Source of the DNA: Symbiodinium natans
Lineage: Eukaryota; Sar; Dinophyceae; Suessiales; Symbiodiniaceae
Direction of reading: 5' to 3'
DNA length: 64,000 bases
Assembly (NCBI GenBank): GCA_905221605.1
Contig: CAJNDS010002497.1
Location: 20,001-84,000, forward strand
Shown: one piece after another, positions 53,745 through 63,149 of the stretch
Position numbering within the stretch: the stretch's first letter is position 1
Layout of the letters: the number at the start of each line of letters is the position of its first letter
Program-made: the position numbers and the translations under genes
Notes under the pieces: model-generated
What the model was told of the DNA's origin: nothing
Seen by the model: only the letters and a program-made list of their open reading frames with translations
Database searches by the model: none

Positions 53745-54715
53745 TCAATGCGTCCTGCCAGAAGGGTTTCAGGGTTGTCGGTTTTGAGCTCGAGCTCGGG
53801 TCTGAGGTTACTGGCTCAGGGCTTGTTGCTGGCTTCGGGTGCAGGCTTTGAAAGTTTAGGGTTTAGGGTGTGGGGTTTAGGGTTTAGGGTTTAGGGTTTG
53901 GGGTTTAGGGTTTAGGGTTTAGGGTTTAGGGTTTAGGGTTTAGGGTTAGGGTTTAGGGTTTAGGGTTTAGGGTTTAGGGTTTAGGGGTCTGAACCCTAAA
54001 CCCTAAACCCTAAACAACCCTAACCCCTCAATCCTAACCCCTAAACCCTAAACTTTCAAGGCTTTAGTCTAAGGTTGGAACTGTGGGCCTTTGGTATGGT
54101 CCCCTGCCCGTGTTGATAGGGATATCGGAAGCATGGGCCTTTCTTGCGTATAGTGTATCATAGAGGGGTCGGAAGAATTCAAAAAGATGCTTCCCTTATG
54201 GTTTCTTTATAATGGGTCAGAATATAATAACCCCCCAAAAACCTGCTCTAAAATATTTTGGGTTTAGGGTTTAGGGTTTAGGGTGTAGGGTTTAGGGTTT
54301 AGGGTTATAGTCTTGGGTTATACACCAGGGGACCAAATTAAGGGCCCACACTTGGAACCCTCGAGGGTCGGGGCCGCCAAAACCCTTCTGCAGACCAGAG
54401 ATTCTGGAGGCCACTGAAGGTCAAGGGGTTTAGGGTTTACTGTAGGGTTTAGGGTTTAGGGTTTAGGGTTTAGGGGCAAACTGTGGGCGCATTAACCTCG
54501 CCTCTTCTGGGTGACAGAGAAGCCCCAAGTCGGGTCGTCAGGGGTTGAGAGGGTTTAGGGTTTAGGGTTTATGGTTTAGGGGTTCCACGAAACCCCAAAG
54601 GCACAAACCCCAAACTGTAAACCGAAAGGGCAGCCCTACACCCAAAACCCCCAAAACCCCAAACCCCCCACAATCTAAACCCTAAACCCCAAACCCTAAA
54701 CCCTAAACCCTAAAC

Positions 54716-54801
54716 CAGGGTCCCTGAGTTCTGACTCCTAAGCCCCGTGCGTAGTAGAAGGCATCCCGCTCGCCCGCTGCGATTGCGCTGCCGCGCTCCC
54801 G
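54716..54801 (-). CDS. Candidate exon with telomeric donor
   Basis: Eighty-six nt read RERGSAIAAGERDAFYYARG then LGVRTQGP; acceptor CATGTAG, donor TG|GTTTAGGG. Confidence 0.6.
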
Positions 54802-55024
54802 CTACATGAGCTCTCGTCTAAAGGTCAGGGGGAGGGGGGGGTTTAGGGTTTAGGGTTTAGGGTTTAGGGTTTAGGGTTTAGGGTTTAGGGTTTAGGGTTT
54901 AGGGTTTAGGGGGTGGTGTGTTCGGGCATCGAGGTGATAGGGCTTCGGAGGGTCCTAGGGCTTAGAGGGCGGGCTTCAGGGCTCAGGGTTTTGGAGCTCT
55001 GGAGTTACTTTCTTTGTAGGCTAC

Positions 55025-55111
55025 GCAGTGCTTAAAGGGAGAGGGATGCAGGGATCCCCAGGGTTTCAGTGGGATAACTAGTTTCAGAGGTTTTACACGA
55101 AACGGCGTCCC
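55025..55111 (-). CDS. Candidate exon
   Basis: Exactly 29 codons: GTPFRVKPLKLVIPLKPWGS then LHPSPFKHC; acceptor GTGTAG, donor TGC|GTAGCC. Confidence 0.55.
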
Positions 55112-55259
55112 CTACACCTCAAAACCCTAAGGGTTGTACGCAAACCCTAAACCCTAAACCCTAAACCCTAAACCCTAAACCCTAAACCCTAAACCCTAAA
55201 CCCTAAACCCTAAACCGCCTCATAAGCCCACTGAGATTCTGTCATCTTCTACAAACGAC

Positions 55260-55335
55260 CTTCCGAGGCCTGTGTGGCGCGGCGCGAAGCAAAGACATAG
55301 TTCAGGGCTGTCAGGATGGTGGGTCCCAACTTGCA
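55260..55335 (-). CDS. Candidate exon
   Basis: Seventy-six nt read CKLGPTILTALNYVFASRRA then TQASE; acceptor GTCCAAG, donor G|GTCGTTTG. Confidence 0.6.
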
Positions 55336-55557
55336 CTTGGACGAGGGCCTAAGCCCTAAACCCGCCCAAGCCCTAAACCCTAAACCCTAAACCCTAAACC
55401 CTAAACCCTAAACCCTAAACCCTGAACCCTAAACCCTAAACCCTAAACCCTGCACCCTAAACCCTAAACCCTAAACCCTAAACCCTAAACCCTAAACCCT
55501 AAACCCTAAACCCTAAACCCTAAACCCTAAACCCTAAACCCTAACCCTAAGCCCTAC

Positions 55558-55655
55558 GTTTGGGGGCCCCATGGCTCTTCTGCCCCGCCCAGAAAAAGCA
55601 GAGGAGCAAGTCTCACGCACCTTAGGTGGGAACCCCTTCCCCCAATAGTTGATCA
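55558..55655 (-). CDS. Candidate exon
   Basis: Frame LGMINYWGKGFPPKVRETCS then SAFSGRGRRAMGPPN; donor AAC|GTAGGG. Acceptor not visible. Confidence 0.5.
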
Positions 55656-55984
55656 TGCCCAGGCACAGTATAACCGAAACCCTGAGCCCTGAACCCCGAA
55701 CCCTAAACCCTGAACCCTAAACCCTAAACCCTAAACCCTGAACCCTGAACCCTGAACAATGAACCCTAACCACCCCCAAACCCCAACAGGCACCCCAAAA
55801 CCCTACAAGCACCCAAAAAGCGCCTACGAGCACCTCTTTCATCCTATCATTATACGGGTCCTTAAGAGAGGGGTGATCAAGGGGGTATGTAACCCAAGGT
55901 TCCCTCATGCACGCCGCTACTCCGTAAGGCTCCCTATGCTTCCCTAAGGTTCCCTGGGTGCCTGCCCTAAACCCTAAACCCTAA

Positions 55985-56047
55985 ACCCCTAAACCCCTAA
56001 ACCCCTAAACCCCTAAACGCCTAAACCCCTAAACCCCTAAACCCCTA
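55985..56047. repeat. Octamer array CCCCTAAA
   Basis: Homogeneous 8-mer variant with an extra C; a second block is at 50376-50425. Confidence 0.9.
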
Positions 56048-56321
56048 AACCCTAAACCCTGACCCCTAAACCCCTACGCCTGACCCCCCAAGAGCTTTGG
56101 TTAAGGGTTTCGGGTTTAGGCTTTAGGGTTTAGGGTGTAGGGTGTAGTGTTTAGGGTTTAGGGTTTTAGGGGTAGAGGGTTTAGGGTTTAGGGGTAGAGG
56201 GTTTAGGGTTCAGGGTTCCGAAGGCCGCTGACAAGAAAACTTCAGAGGAAAGAAGGACCACAAACAAAGAAAGGACTGCCGGGAGCCACGCGCCCAAACC
56301 AGCCACAAATTGAGGCTTAGG

Positions 56322-56402
56322 GTTCAGGGTTCAGGGTTCAGGGTTCAGGGTTCAGGGTTCAGGGTTCAGGGTTCAGGGTTCAGGGTTCAGGGTTCAGGGT
56401 TT
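56322..56402. repeat. Homogeneous variant array TTCAGGG
   Basis: About 11 copies of the one-base variant followed directly by perfect TTTAGGG units. Confidence 0.95.
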
Positions 56403-57239
56403 AGGGTTTAGGGTTTAGGGTTTAGGGTTTAGGGTTTAGGGTTTAGGGTTTGCCAGGGGCTTGTCGCCACACTTTAAGTTGAATACTAAACTTAGCACGC
56501 TATGCCCTTAAGTAGGCTTTCTGTGTTCAGAGAGAGACAGAGGGACACAGAGAGAGAGAGAGAGAGATATATATATATATACAAATATGCATGTATGTCT
56601 TGATTTATATAATCTATATATATATATATGTATGTAAGGGTTTCAAGTCTTGGTAGTTCCCTTGCAGGCTAACCTTCCAACTTCTGTAAAAGGCCGATAA
56701 ACTCTTATACAAGCCCCCAGAAGTAAGCCAGATGACCCACAATCCCTGAAGCCCAAAACACCCTAGGTCCAGCCCAAGGCAATGTGCCTCCCTGTAACTG
56801 TATGCCTCTTAGCCCTGACAAGCCTCATCCCTAAGCTCCTAGCCACCCCCACCCCCCCCCCCCCCCCCCCAAAAAAAAAAAAAAACAATAATAAAATAAA
56901 GCCAAACCCAACAAAAAACTTCCAAAAAACACCAAAACGCCAAACACCCCCCCCCCCCAAAAAAAAAAAAAAAAAAACAAAAACAAAAAAAAAACATCCT
57001 AAACCCAAAAACAACAAACCTGACACCAAAGCGCCTCCAGGAGACGCTAGCCCGCCCTTGGCCTGCATCTTGGGGGGGGTTTAGGGATTAGGGTTTAGGA
57101 TTTAGGGTTGAATCAGGTACAAGGTACTGGGCCGCAGCCACCGCAGGATTTGGGGGGATTCAAATGAATGTGGGGCTGTTCTGCATTCTGCTCGTCCCCT
57201 TGAGTTCTTTGAGAGGAGCAGCTCAGGGCCTTAAGGGCC

Positions 57240-57340
57240 CGAGGTTTGGGCCCACGCCCCAACCAGCATGGACATGATCCGAAGCTGCGTTCGGGGCGTA
57301 AACAGTAGCATTTATTCGTGGCTTTGGGGGGAGCCTAGGA
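57240..57340 (-). CDS. Candidate exon
   Basis: Frame PKPRINATVYAPNAASDHVH then AGWGVGPNLGPLRP. A second minus frame stays open for more than 70 codons, so the frame is uncertain. Confidence 0.35.
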
Positions 57341-57361
57341 CTTTGAAATGCGCAAAGACTT

Positions 57362-57618
57362 GGCAGCCCAGTATACGGGTACCGTTTTTCAACATTTCGG
57401 GTTGGCCACGCTGGATAAGAACACTAAACGTCACTAAACCCTAAACCCTAAACCCTAAACCCTAAACCCTAAACCCTAAACCCTAAACCCTAAACCCTAA
57501 ACCCTAAACCCTAAACCCTAAACCCTAAACCCTAAACCCTAAACCCTAAACCCTAAACCCTAAACCTGAACCCTAAACCCACAAAGAAAGGGCCAAAGGG
57601 TAGCACTGGAAGCTCCCA
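57362..57618. mobile_element. Family A element split by a 155-bp telomere array
   Basis: The left end GGCAGCCCAGTATACGGGTACC and right end AAAGGGTAGCACTGGAAGCTCCC match family A; 57434-57590 between them is CCCTAAA array. Confidence 0.65.
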
Positions 57619-57619
57619 A

Positions 57620-57687
57620 GAAGAACATCAACCCTGGGCGTGCATCCGTGAGGCAGAAGGCCCGAATGCTCATATGGGCTCTCAGCC
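57620..57687 (-). CDS. Candidate exon
   Basis: Frame LRAHMSIRAFCLTDARPGLM then FFL, acceptor GTGCAG, ending at the family A edge. Confidence 0.5.
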
Positions 57688-57857
57688 CTGCACTGTGGGA
57701 TGGTCTTGCTTGGGTTTAGGGTTTAGGGTTTAGGGTTTAGGGTTTAGGGTTTAGGGTTTAGGGTTTAGGGTTTAGGGTTTAGGGTTTAGGGTTTGGGGTT
57801 TGGGGTTTGGGGTTTGGGGCTTATGGTTTAGGGTTCAGGGCTCAGGGTTAAGGGGTC

Positions 57858-57903
57858 CTTAATAGGGACTATAGTACCCCCCATTATAGTCCCTATTAAG
57901 GAC
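57858..57903. mobile_element. Near-perfect fold-back (family I)
   Basis: GTCCTTAATAGGGACTATA is followed within about 10 bp by its perfect reverse complement. Its right arm supplies the donor of the neighbouring exon. Confidence 0.85.
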
Positions 57904-58028
57904 TCTTCGTCCGGCTGTTGAGGGCCTGTGGCTCCTGTTTGTAATTCCGTAGTCCTCAAGGGCCACCATGCCCCCGCAAAAAACAAACAACTCTGCTCTG
58001 CCAGATTCTCGCCCAGAAAAGCCTCAAC
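57904..58028 (-). CDS. Candidate exon
   Basis: One hundred twenty-five nt read VEAFLGENLAEQSCLFFAGA then WWPLRTTELQTGATGPQQPD; acceptor TGTGAAG, donor GA|GTCCTTAATAGG. Confidence 0.6.
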
Positions 58029-58950
58029 CTTCACACCTAAACCCTGAACCCACCCTAGAAACCCTGGAACCCTAGAAACCCCAGAAACACCAGAAACCCT
58101 AGAAACCCTAGAAACCCTCGAAACCCTCGAAACCCTCGAAACCCTCAAAACCCTCGAAAGCCTCGAAACCCTAAACACCAAACCCTATATAGACCCGAGT
58201 CCCTAAACCCTAAACCCTAAACCCTAAACCCCAAACCCCACACCCCAAACCCTAAACCCTAAACCCTAAACCCTAAACCCTAAACCCTAAACCCTAAACC
58301 CTAAACCCTACCCGAGTCTGGGAGCAGCCTTGTGGACTTTGCTTTCCTCCCCTTTATCCTGTACTGCCTGCAGAGGGCTGACATCGGAACAGAGGCCGGG
58401 AGGGCAGGGGTGGGGCAGGCAAGGGTAGGTTTCGGGTTTCGGGTTTCGGGTTTCGGGTTTCGGGTTTAGGGTTCTAGCTTTCACTAGCCAAGCAGCGTTT
58501 CAAGCGAAAGGACAATGTCCAACCGTCCAAAGATGTCCATAACAATAAGAAAACATAAAGAGTTCACTCAACCCACCCTAAACCCTAAACCCTAAACCCT
58601 AAACCCTAAACCCTAAACCCTAAGCCCTAAACCCTAAACCCTAAACCCTAAACCCTAAACCCCAAACCACCATAAAGCTTGGACTCCAAGGCCCTTCACT
58701 GCGCGCCTTAAAGGCACAAACAAAACCGTGGGCAAAACGGGCATTGCCCACGAATTTTTGTGCCCTTGCCCACCAATTCTTGTGCTTTGCCCAAGGGTTT
58801 AGGGTTTAGGGTTTAGGGTTTAGGGTTTAGGGTTTAGGGTTTAGGGTTTAGGGGTTTGGGGTTACATATCTTATTGGGGGGAGTTAGGGTTTAGGGACCC
58901 CTAAAACCCCCCTTCACTTGGGGGGCTCTTTGTTTGGTTTCGAATCTGCA

Positions 58951-59014
58951 CATCACCGTGGAACCTCCCCGAACCTCTTAGAGTCCGAGCTCGACACTCC
59001 GCTTTTGGCCCAGT
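58951..59014 (-). CDS. Candidate exon
   Basis: Frame TGPKAECRARTLRGSGRFHG; acceptor GGTTCAG, possible donor CG|GTGATG. Confidence 0.45.
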
Positions 59015-59255
59015 CTGAACCCTAAACCCTAAACCCTAAACCCTAGACCCTAAACCCGGAAAGTTTCAGGGAGTTTGCCACAGGCTGCATTCTAGGGGCT
59101 TGGGCACTGGGATTTATGATTGCTTAGGGCGAGGGGACAAGGGGGTTTAGTGCTTCGTGTCTTGTCGGTATGAAATGATGGGGCTGTTTCCAACCGTAAA
59201 GCCTAGTCAAAGCCTGAAAACCCCCCGAAACCCTCGTTACAGCCAGTACAGCTAC

Positions 59256-59518
59256 GTTGCTCGCCTTCTGAGCAGTGCAAGGCTTGCTTCTTGTTTTCGG
59301 TAGGGGCCGGGTGCCCTACTTGGTAGCCCAGCAAGCATCTGGTAGTGAAGGTTCCCCTTTTTTCGTGCTCGTTATGTTGATAAGGGAACCCTTATAAACC
59401 CAAAAGGGCAAAAAAGGGTACCATTCAGCTACAGGCCTAGGTACCATGGTCCAGAAAGATAGACCATCCTCTCGCCCACCAGAAACTGAACAACCCCTTC
59501 TTCCCTCGTCCTCATACT
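59256..59518 (-). CDS. Two exons joined across a family A element
   Basis: The exon at 59433-59518 reads SMRTREEGVVQFLVGERMVY then LSGPWYLG plus CT. The exon at 59256-59318 completes that codon as Leu and continues RAPGPYRKQEASLALLRRRA. Lengths (86 and 63 nt) and phases fit exactly. Acceptor of the first exon CTTTTAG, donor of the second AC|GTAGCTG. The intron is one complete family A element. Protein family not recognised. Confidence 0.65.
59319..59432. mobile_element. Family A element acting as an intron
   Basis: One hundred fourteen nt; in the sense strand it begins GTAGCTGAATGGTACCC and ends GCTGGGCTACCAAG, so the element's own termini are donor and acceptor. Confidence 0.8.
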
Positions 59519-59699
59519 CTAAAAGTACAGCCCAATTTACTTGAAACAGCTCATACGAGCACTAAAGCCCAACCCCTGAATCCCTAAAACTCGAAACCTT
59601 CCCTTAACCGTTGCATATCCTAAGCCCCACAACCCTCGTGCCAAGTTTTCACACAGCTTGCTGGTAAACCCTAAACCCTAAACCCTAAACCCTAAACCC

Positions 59700-59825
59700 C
59701 CTCGGGCCTCTAGAGGCGCATCGTGAAAGCCCACCATGGCTTTCGGAGTGCCAAGCGTGAGGCCAAACGCAAAGTTCTGAGAAACAAAAAGCGCTGCCGT
59801 GTGGGAGGGAGTGCCGTTGTAGACC
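59700..59825 (-). CDS. Candidate exon
   Basis: Frame VYNGTPSHTAALFVSQNFAF, GLTLGTPKAMVGFHDAPLEA, R; acceptor CTTCTCAG, open to the array. Family not recognised. Confidence 0.55.
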
Positions 59826-60119
59826 TCTGAGAAGAGATTACTCAAACACGATCTTCTCATCATACCGAAAATTTGGGAAAATATAAACCCACCTTAAGGT
59901 CTCCCTAGGATAACGTAAGTAGAGCCCTGAACCCTGAACCCTAAACCCTAAACCAGGCATGGTGGGGGTCTAGACATCTGCACATCCCAAGGACAGTGCC
60001 ACTGCCCAGGTGTTGTTGTTTAACTTTGTGGTGGTCCAAAACTTGCGTGGCAGAGCATGCTGTGATCTGTCTCTGGCGCAGAACATTTAGGGTTTAGGGT
60101 TTAGGGTTTGGGGTTTAGG

Positions 60120-60308
60120 GTTCAGGGGTTAAGTCGAAGGCCTTGTACAGACTCTGCAAAGCACATGCAGCTACTGCTTAGAAATGTACGGGCAGATTGG
60201 AAGGTCCAGCGAGTTGCACGAGCAAAGCTCCAAGATAGTCTCCACCGCTCACGGGCGAGTTTTCTTTTTCTGTCTGCTGTGAAGCTAGTTCTGCCCTCTA
60301 GCCGATAA
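60120..60308 (+). CDS. Possible plus-strand terminal exon
   Basis: Plus frame DSAKHMQLLLRNVRADWKVQ, RVARAKLQDSLHRSRASFLF then LSAVKLVLPSSR and a stop. It would end tail-to-tail with the peroxidase gene 80 bp away. No upstream exon found. Confidence 0.35.
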   Translation, partial: VQGLSRRPCTDSAKHMQLLLRNVRADWKVQRVARAKLQDSLHRSRASFLFLSAVKLVLPSSR

Positions 60309-60390
60309 GAGGCGCAGGGCTCTTAGTACCACAGCGTGCTGGTGGAACAAAACTGCCAACTCTTGCCAGCTGCTACACTATGCTGGTCTT

Positions 60391-62822
60391 TCAGGAGCAC
60401 GAGTAGTAGCGGTGCCAGTCGTGGGGGTCTTGGTAAGGGCATTCATGGCTTGCCATAGGCGCAACCACGAGATCGGAGGCGTCGTAGCCGTTCATCAGCA
60501 TCTTCTCCAGGACAGGGAAGAAGTCCGAGAAGAACTTTTCATTGCTGTCAGCATACTCCTCCACCACTTGATACATGGGAGTACTTCCGGGTGGATCTGC
60601 GATGGTGTTGAAAGGGCAGTGGCTCGATTCCCAGCTGTCTCCAGTAGGATCCTCCGAGAGTGAGTCGGAAAGCTTTCTCACAGAGTTCGTATGATGTGGA
60701 GTGACAACAGGCGGCCCAAGGGACACCCCTAAACCCTAAACCCTAAACCCTAAACCCTAAACCCTAAACCCTAAACCCTAAATACAGCTCCTCCTCATGG
60801 CCAAGAAGCGCCACTTGGAACCCTGGGGGTACGAAGCCTCCAATCCAACTTGAAGGCCTCCGTGTTGAAATTTTCAAGGCCTGGAACAAGTAGGTTTAAG
60901 GTTTAGGGTTTAGGGTTTAGGGTTTAGGGTTTAGGGTTTAGAGCTTACAAGGGTTTAGGGTTTAGAGCTTATAAGGGTTTAGGATTTAGGGTTTAGGGTT
61001 TAGGGTTTAGCCCTTACAAACCCTGTGAAAAATATTCCGAAATATGATCCTCCTAAACCCAATAAGGGAAAACTTTGGGACGTTCCCGCTTTGTCTAACT
61101 GCCCTTAATCGGGATTCTCACAGGGGGTGCAAAAATCCCCATTACGGGCTGTTCGTAAAAGGGTGGAACATTCCAAGGAAGATACGCAATCTCCCAAAGG
61201 CTAACCCTAAACCCTGAACCTAACCCCTAACCCCTAAACTCTAAACCCTTATAAGCCCTATAAACCCTAAACCCATATAAGCTCTAAACCCGAAACCCGA
61301 AACCCTAAACCCTAAACCCTAAACCCTAAACCCTAAACCCTAAACCCTAAACCCTACCTGGACAACCTCCTGGGATGCCATCTTTGGTGGAGAAGTCCAT
61401 GTACAGGCTCATGTCTGAGTTGAGCATCGTCTCATCCATACCTGGGATCGGACTTTGTCGGCTCAGCCTAGACCCTAAACCCTAAACCCGAAACCCTAAA
61501 CTCCACCTCACTTAGCATAAGCTGCTTCCCCATTTTTGAGTAACGTTGCCATAACGGGGCAGGGCAACAGCAGGGCAACAGCGCGTCGACTTTTAAAGGG
61601 AAGAATTAGCATGACATACTGTGCCTTCGCCAAGTGCTACTGCCCCCCTCAGCCTGGGAACCGCTCCTACCTAACCTAGATCTGAGGGTGGTTACTCTAA
61701 ACCCTAAACCCTCAACCCTGCGTTGCAGGCTTCCAGGCTTGCTTCCCAAAAAAATGAAGAACGTCAGCTGCTTCAACAAAGGCCAGGGTGCCTACCACGA
61801 TGCTGTACTTCTCACAACCTTGGTTGCTGAGTTCATAAGCCCCCAAAAAGTGTAAACGTTCGGTTCTACAGGGGGTTCTAGTGTCCCAAAACAAGTGTAA
61901 AGTGTACTCACTCAGCTACTCAGCAACCTGCCTGGCATGAGAAGATGTCCTCGTCGTTGCAGCAGCCTTCCTTCGGGCGTGTGAAGCCTGTGTCGAAGCA
62001 AGGGCATACCTTCTTTTCCTTGGTAGGCCCGGTATCCATATTGTAGTAAGGGTAGCCTTCTTGGTTTTTAGCTACCTTTATAAGGGAACCCATAACCCAA
62101 AAAGGGCACTCTCAGCTACCAAGTTTCCTGAAGCCATTGCACTGGACCGCCGTTTTTCAAATTCGCAAAGGCATGTGGCTTCCATCTGGCGGGTGGCCTG
62201 TGACCACTGGAATTCCCGAAGCCACCTATACTGAGCTTGGAACCCAGCAACAATTACCATTTTTGCTGTTTCTTCGGAAGTACAGTGCCAAAAAAAAATT
62301 AATATATAAAAAAAAACTATTCCAAGTATCCCTAAGCCACGACAAGTAGTCCTGAGATTTGTCCCGTTTGGGAAACTTCCGGTCGGATAATACCAATCTT
62401 CTTTGCTTGCCAGATTGCGGAAGTAGCCGTTGTTGAAAAGCATGGCCGAGCGCGTCTTCCAGGTGTACCTAGGTTGGGCCCTGAAACCCTCTGCAAAATA
62501 TTCCTAGGCATGATCCTCTTCTACCAGTTGCTTGGGCTTAGGAACCCCAAAAGAATGAGAAATAGTAATCCCTACATGAACCTTAATGAGGAAGAATCTT
62601 CTTTAATTTTTCGGGGTTCTTAAGCAACTAGTAGTCTTAAACCCACGCAGTGAAAAAAACATCAAAGAATATCCCGAAAAGGGCCTACACCTTGGTACTG
62701 ATGCAAGCTGATGGTGTTGTGGACCCGGCCGAGGGTGTGAGCACCCATTATGGCCACAGTCTCGCGAGCATTGAAGCCAAAGTCACGCTTGAAGTAGGCC
62801 AAGGTAAAAGAGGCGTTTGCAC
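60391..62822 (-). CDS. Haem peroxidase (ascorbate/cytochrome c peroxidase-like), C-terminal two thirds
   Basis: Seven exons: 62691-62822, 62352-62490, 62120-62225, 61928-62018, 61717-61818, 61358-61474 and 60391-60728, ending in TGA. Each length and phase closes exactly. Exon 1 has RDFGFNARETVAIMGAHTLG, the proximal-His helix of class I-type peroxidases, where His binds haem iron. Exon 2 has SAMLFNNGYFRNL, exon 6 GMDETMLNSDMSLYMDF and exon 7 MYQVVEEYADSNEKFFSDFF, all usual landmarks after the proximal His. Exons 3-5 form an unusual insertion, including CPCFDTGFTRPKEGCCNDED. The N-terminal third with the distal Arg/His was not found; the upstream bases to 64 kb look plus-coding. Donors are GT except exon 2 (CAG|GACTAC). 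Introns 3 and 4 are single elements; introns 5 and 6 begin and end in TTTAGGG repeats. A short frame at about 60815-60875 (LENFNTEAFKLDWRL) might be one more exon. Likely removes H2O2. Confidence 0.82.
61819..61927. mobile_element. Family B element acting as peroxidase intron 4
   Basis: One hundred nine nt; sense start GTTGCTGAGTAGCTGAGTGAG, end CTTATGAACTCAGCAACCAAG, inverted termini. Splicing at its ends gives SCQAGCEKYS in frame. Confidence 0.85.
62019..62119. mobile_element. Family A element acting as peroxidase intron 3
   Basis: One hundred one nt; sense start GTAGCTGAGAGTGCCC, end GGGCCTACCAAG. Splicing at its ends gives ASGNLEKKVCPC in frame. Confidence 0.85.
62527..62638. mobile_element. 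Family C element nested in peroxidase intron 1
   Basis: Arms TTGCTTGGGCTTAGGAACCCC and GGGGTTCTTAAGCAACTAG; here it is only part of a 200-nt intron (62491-62690), so it does not provide the splice sites. Confidence 0.75.
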
Positions 62823-63149
62823 CTGGATCCTTAGTTGTTCAGTGACCCGCAGGAACTAAAGGTTAACCTTGGGATTCTAAGGGGATTCTATTACACCAAA
62901 AAGGTTAAAGTGCGACGTGTGCACAAGCGAGTCCCCAGCGTCAGGAGTGAGACTGGCTAACATGAATTGTAGATCTCAGAAATCAGGTGGGAAACCCGGT
63001 GGGAGTGGTCTGGGTACGTGATAGACCCTAAACCCTAAACCCTAAACCCTGAACCCTAAAACCCTAAACCCTAAACCAAGATACGGACTCTGGGGATGGT
63101 CAGGCTTTCAAGGAGCGTTCTGACTTGGGGCCTGACAAGAGGACCGGCG

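Noticed and set aside
56763-57084. Opposed 100-codon ORFs over 56763-57084
   Set aside because: Both are driven by C and A tracts (poly-Pro/Lys and poly-Gly/Phe) and show no domain.
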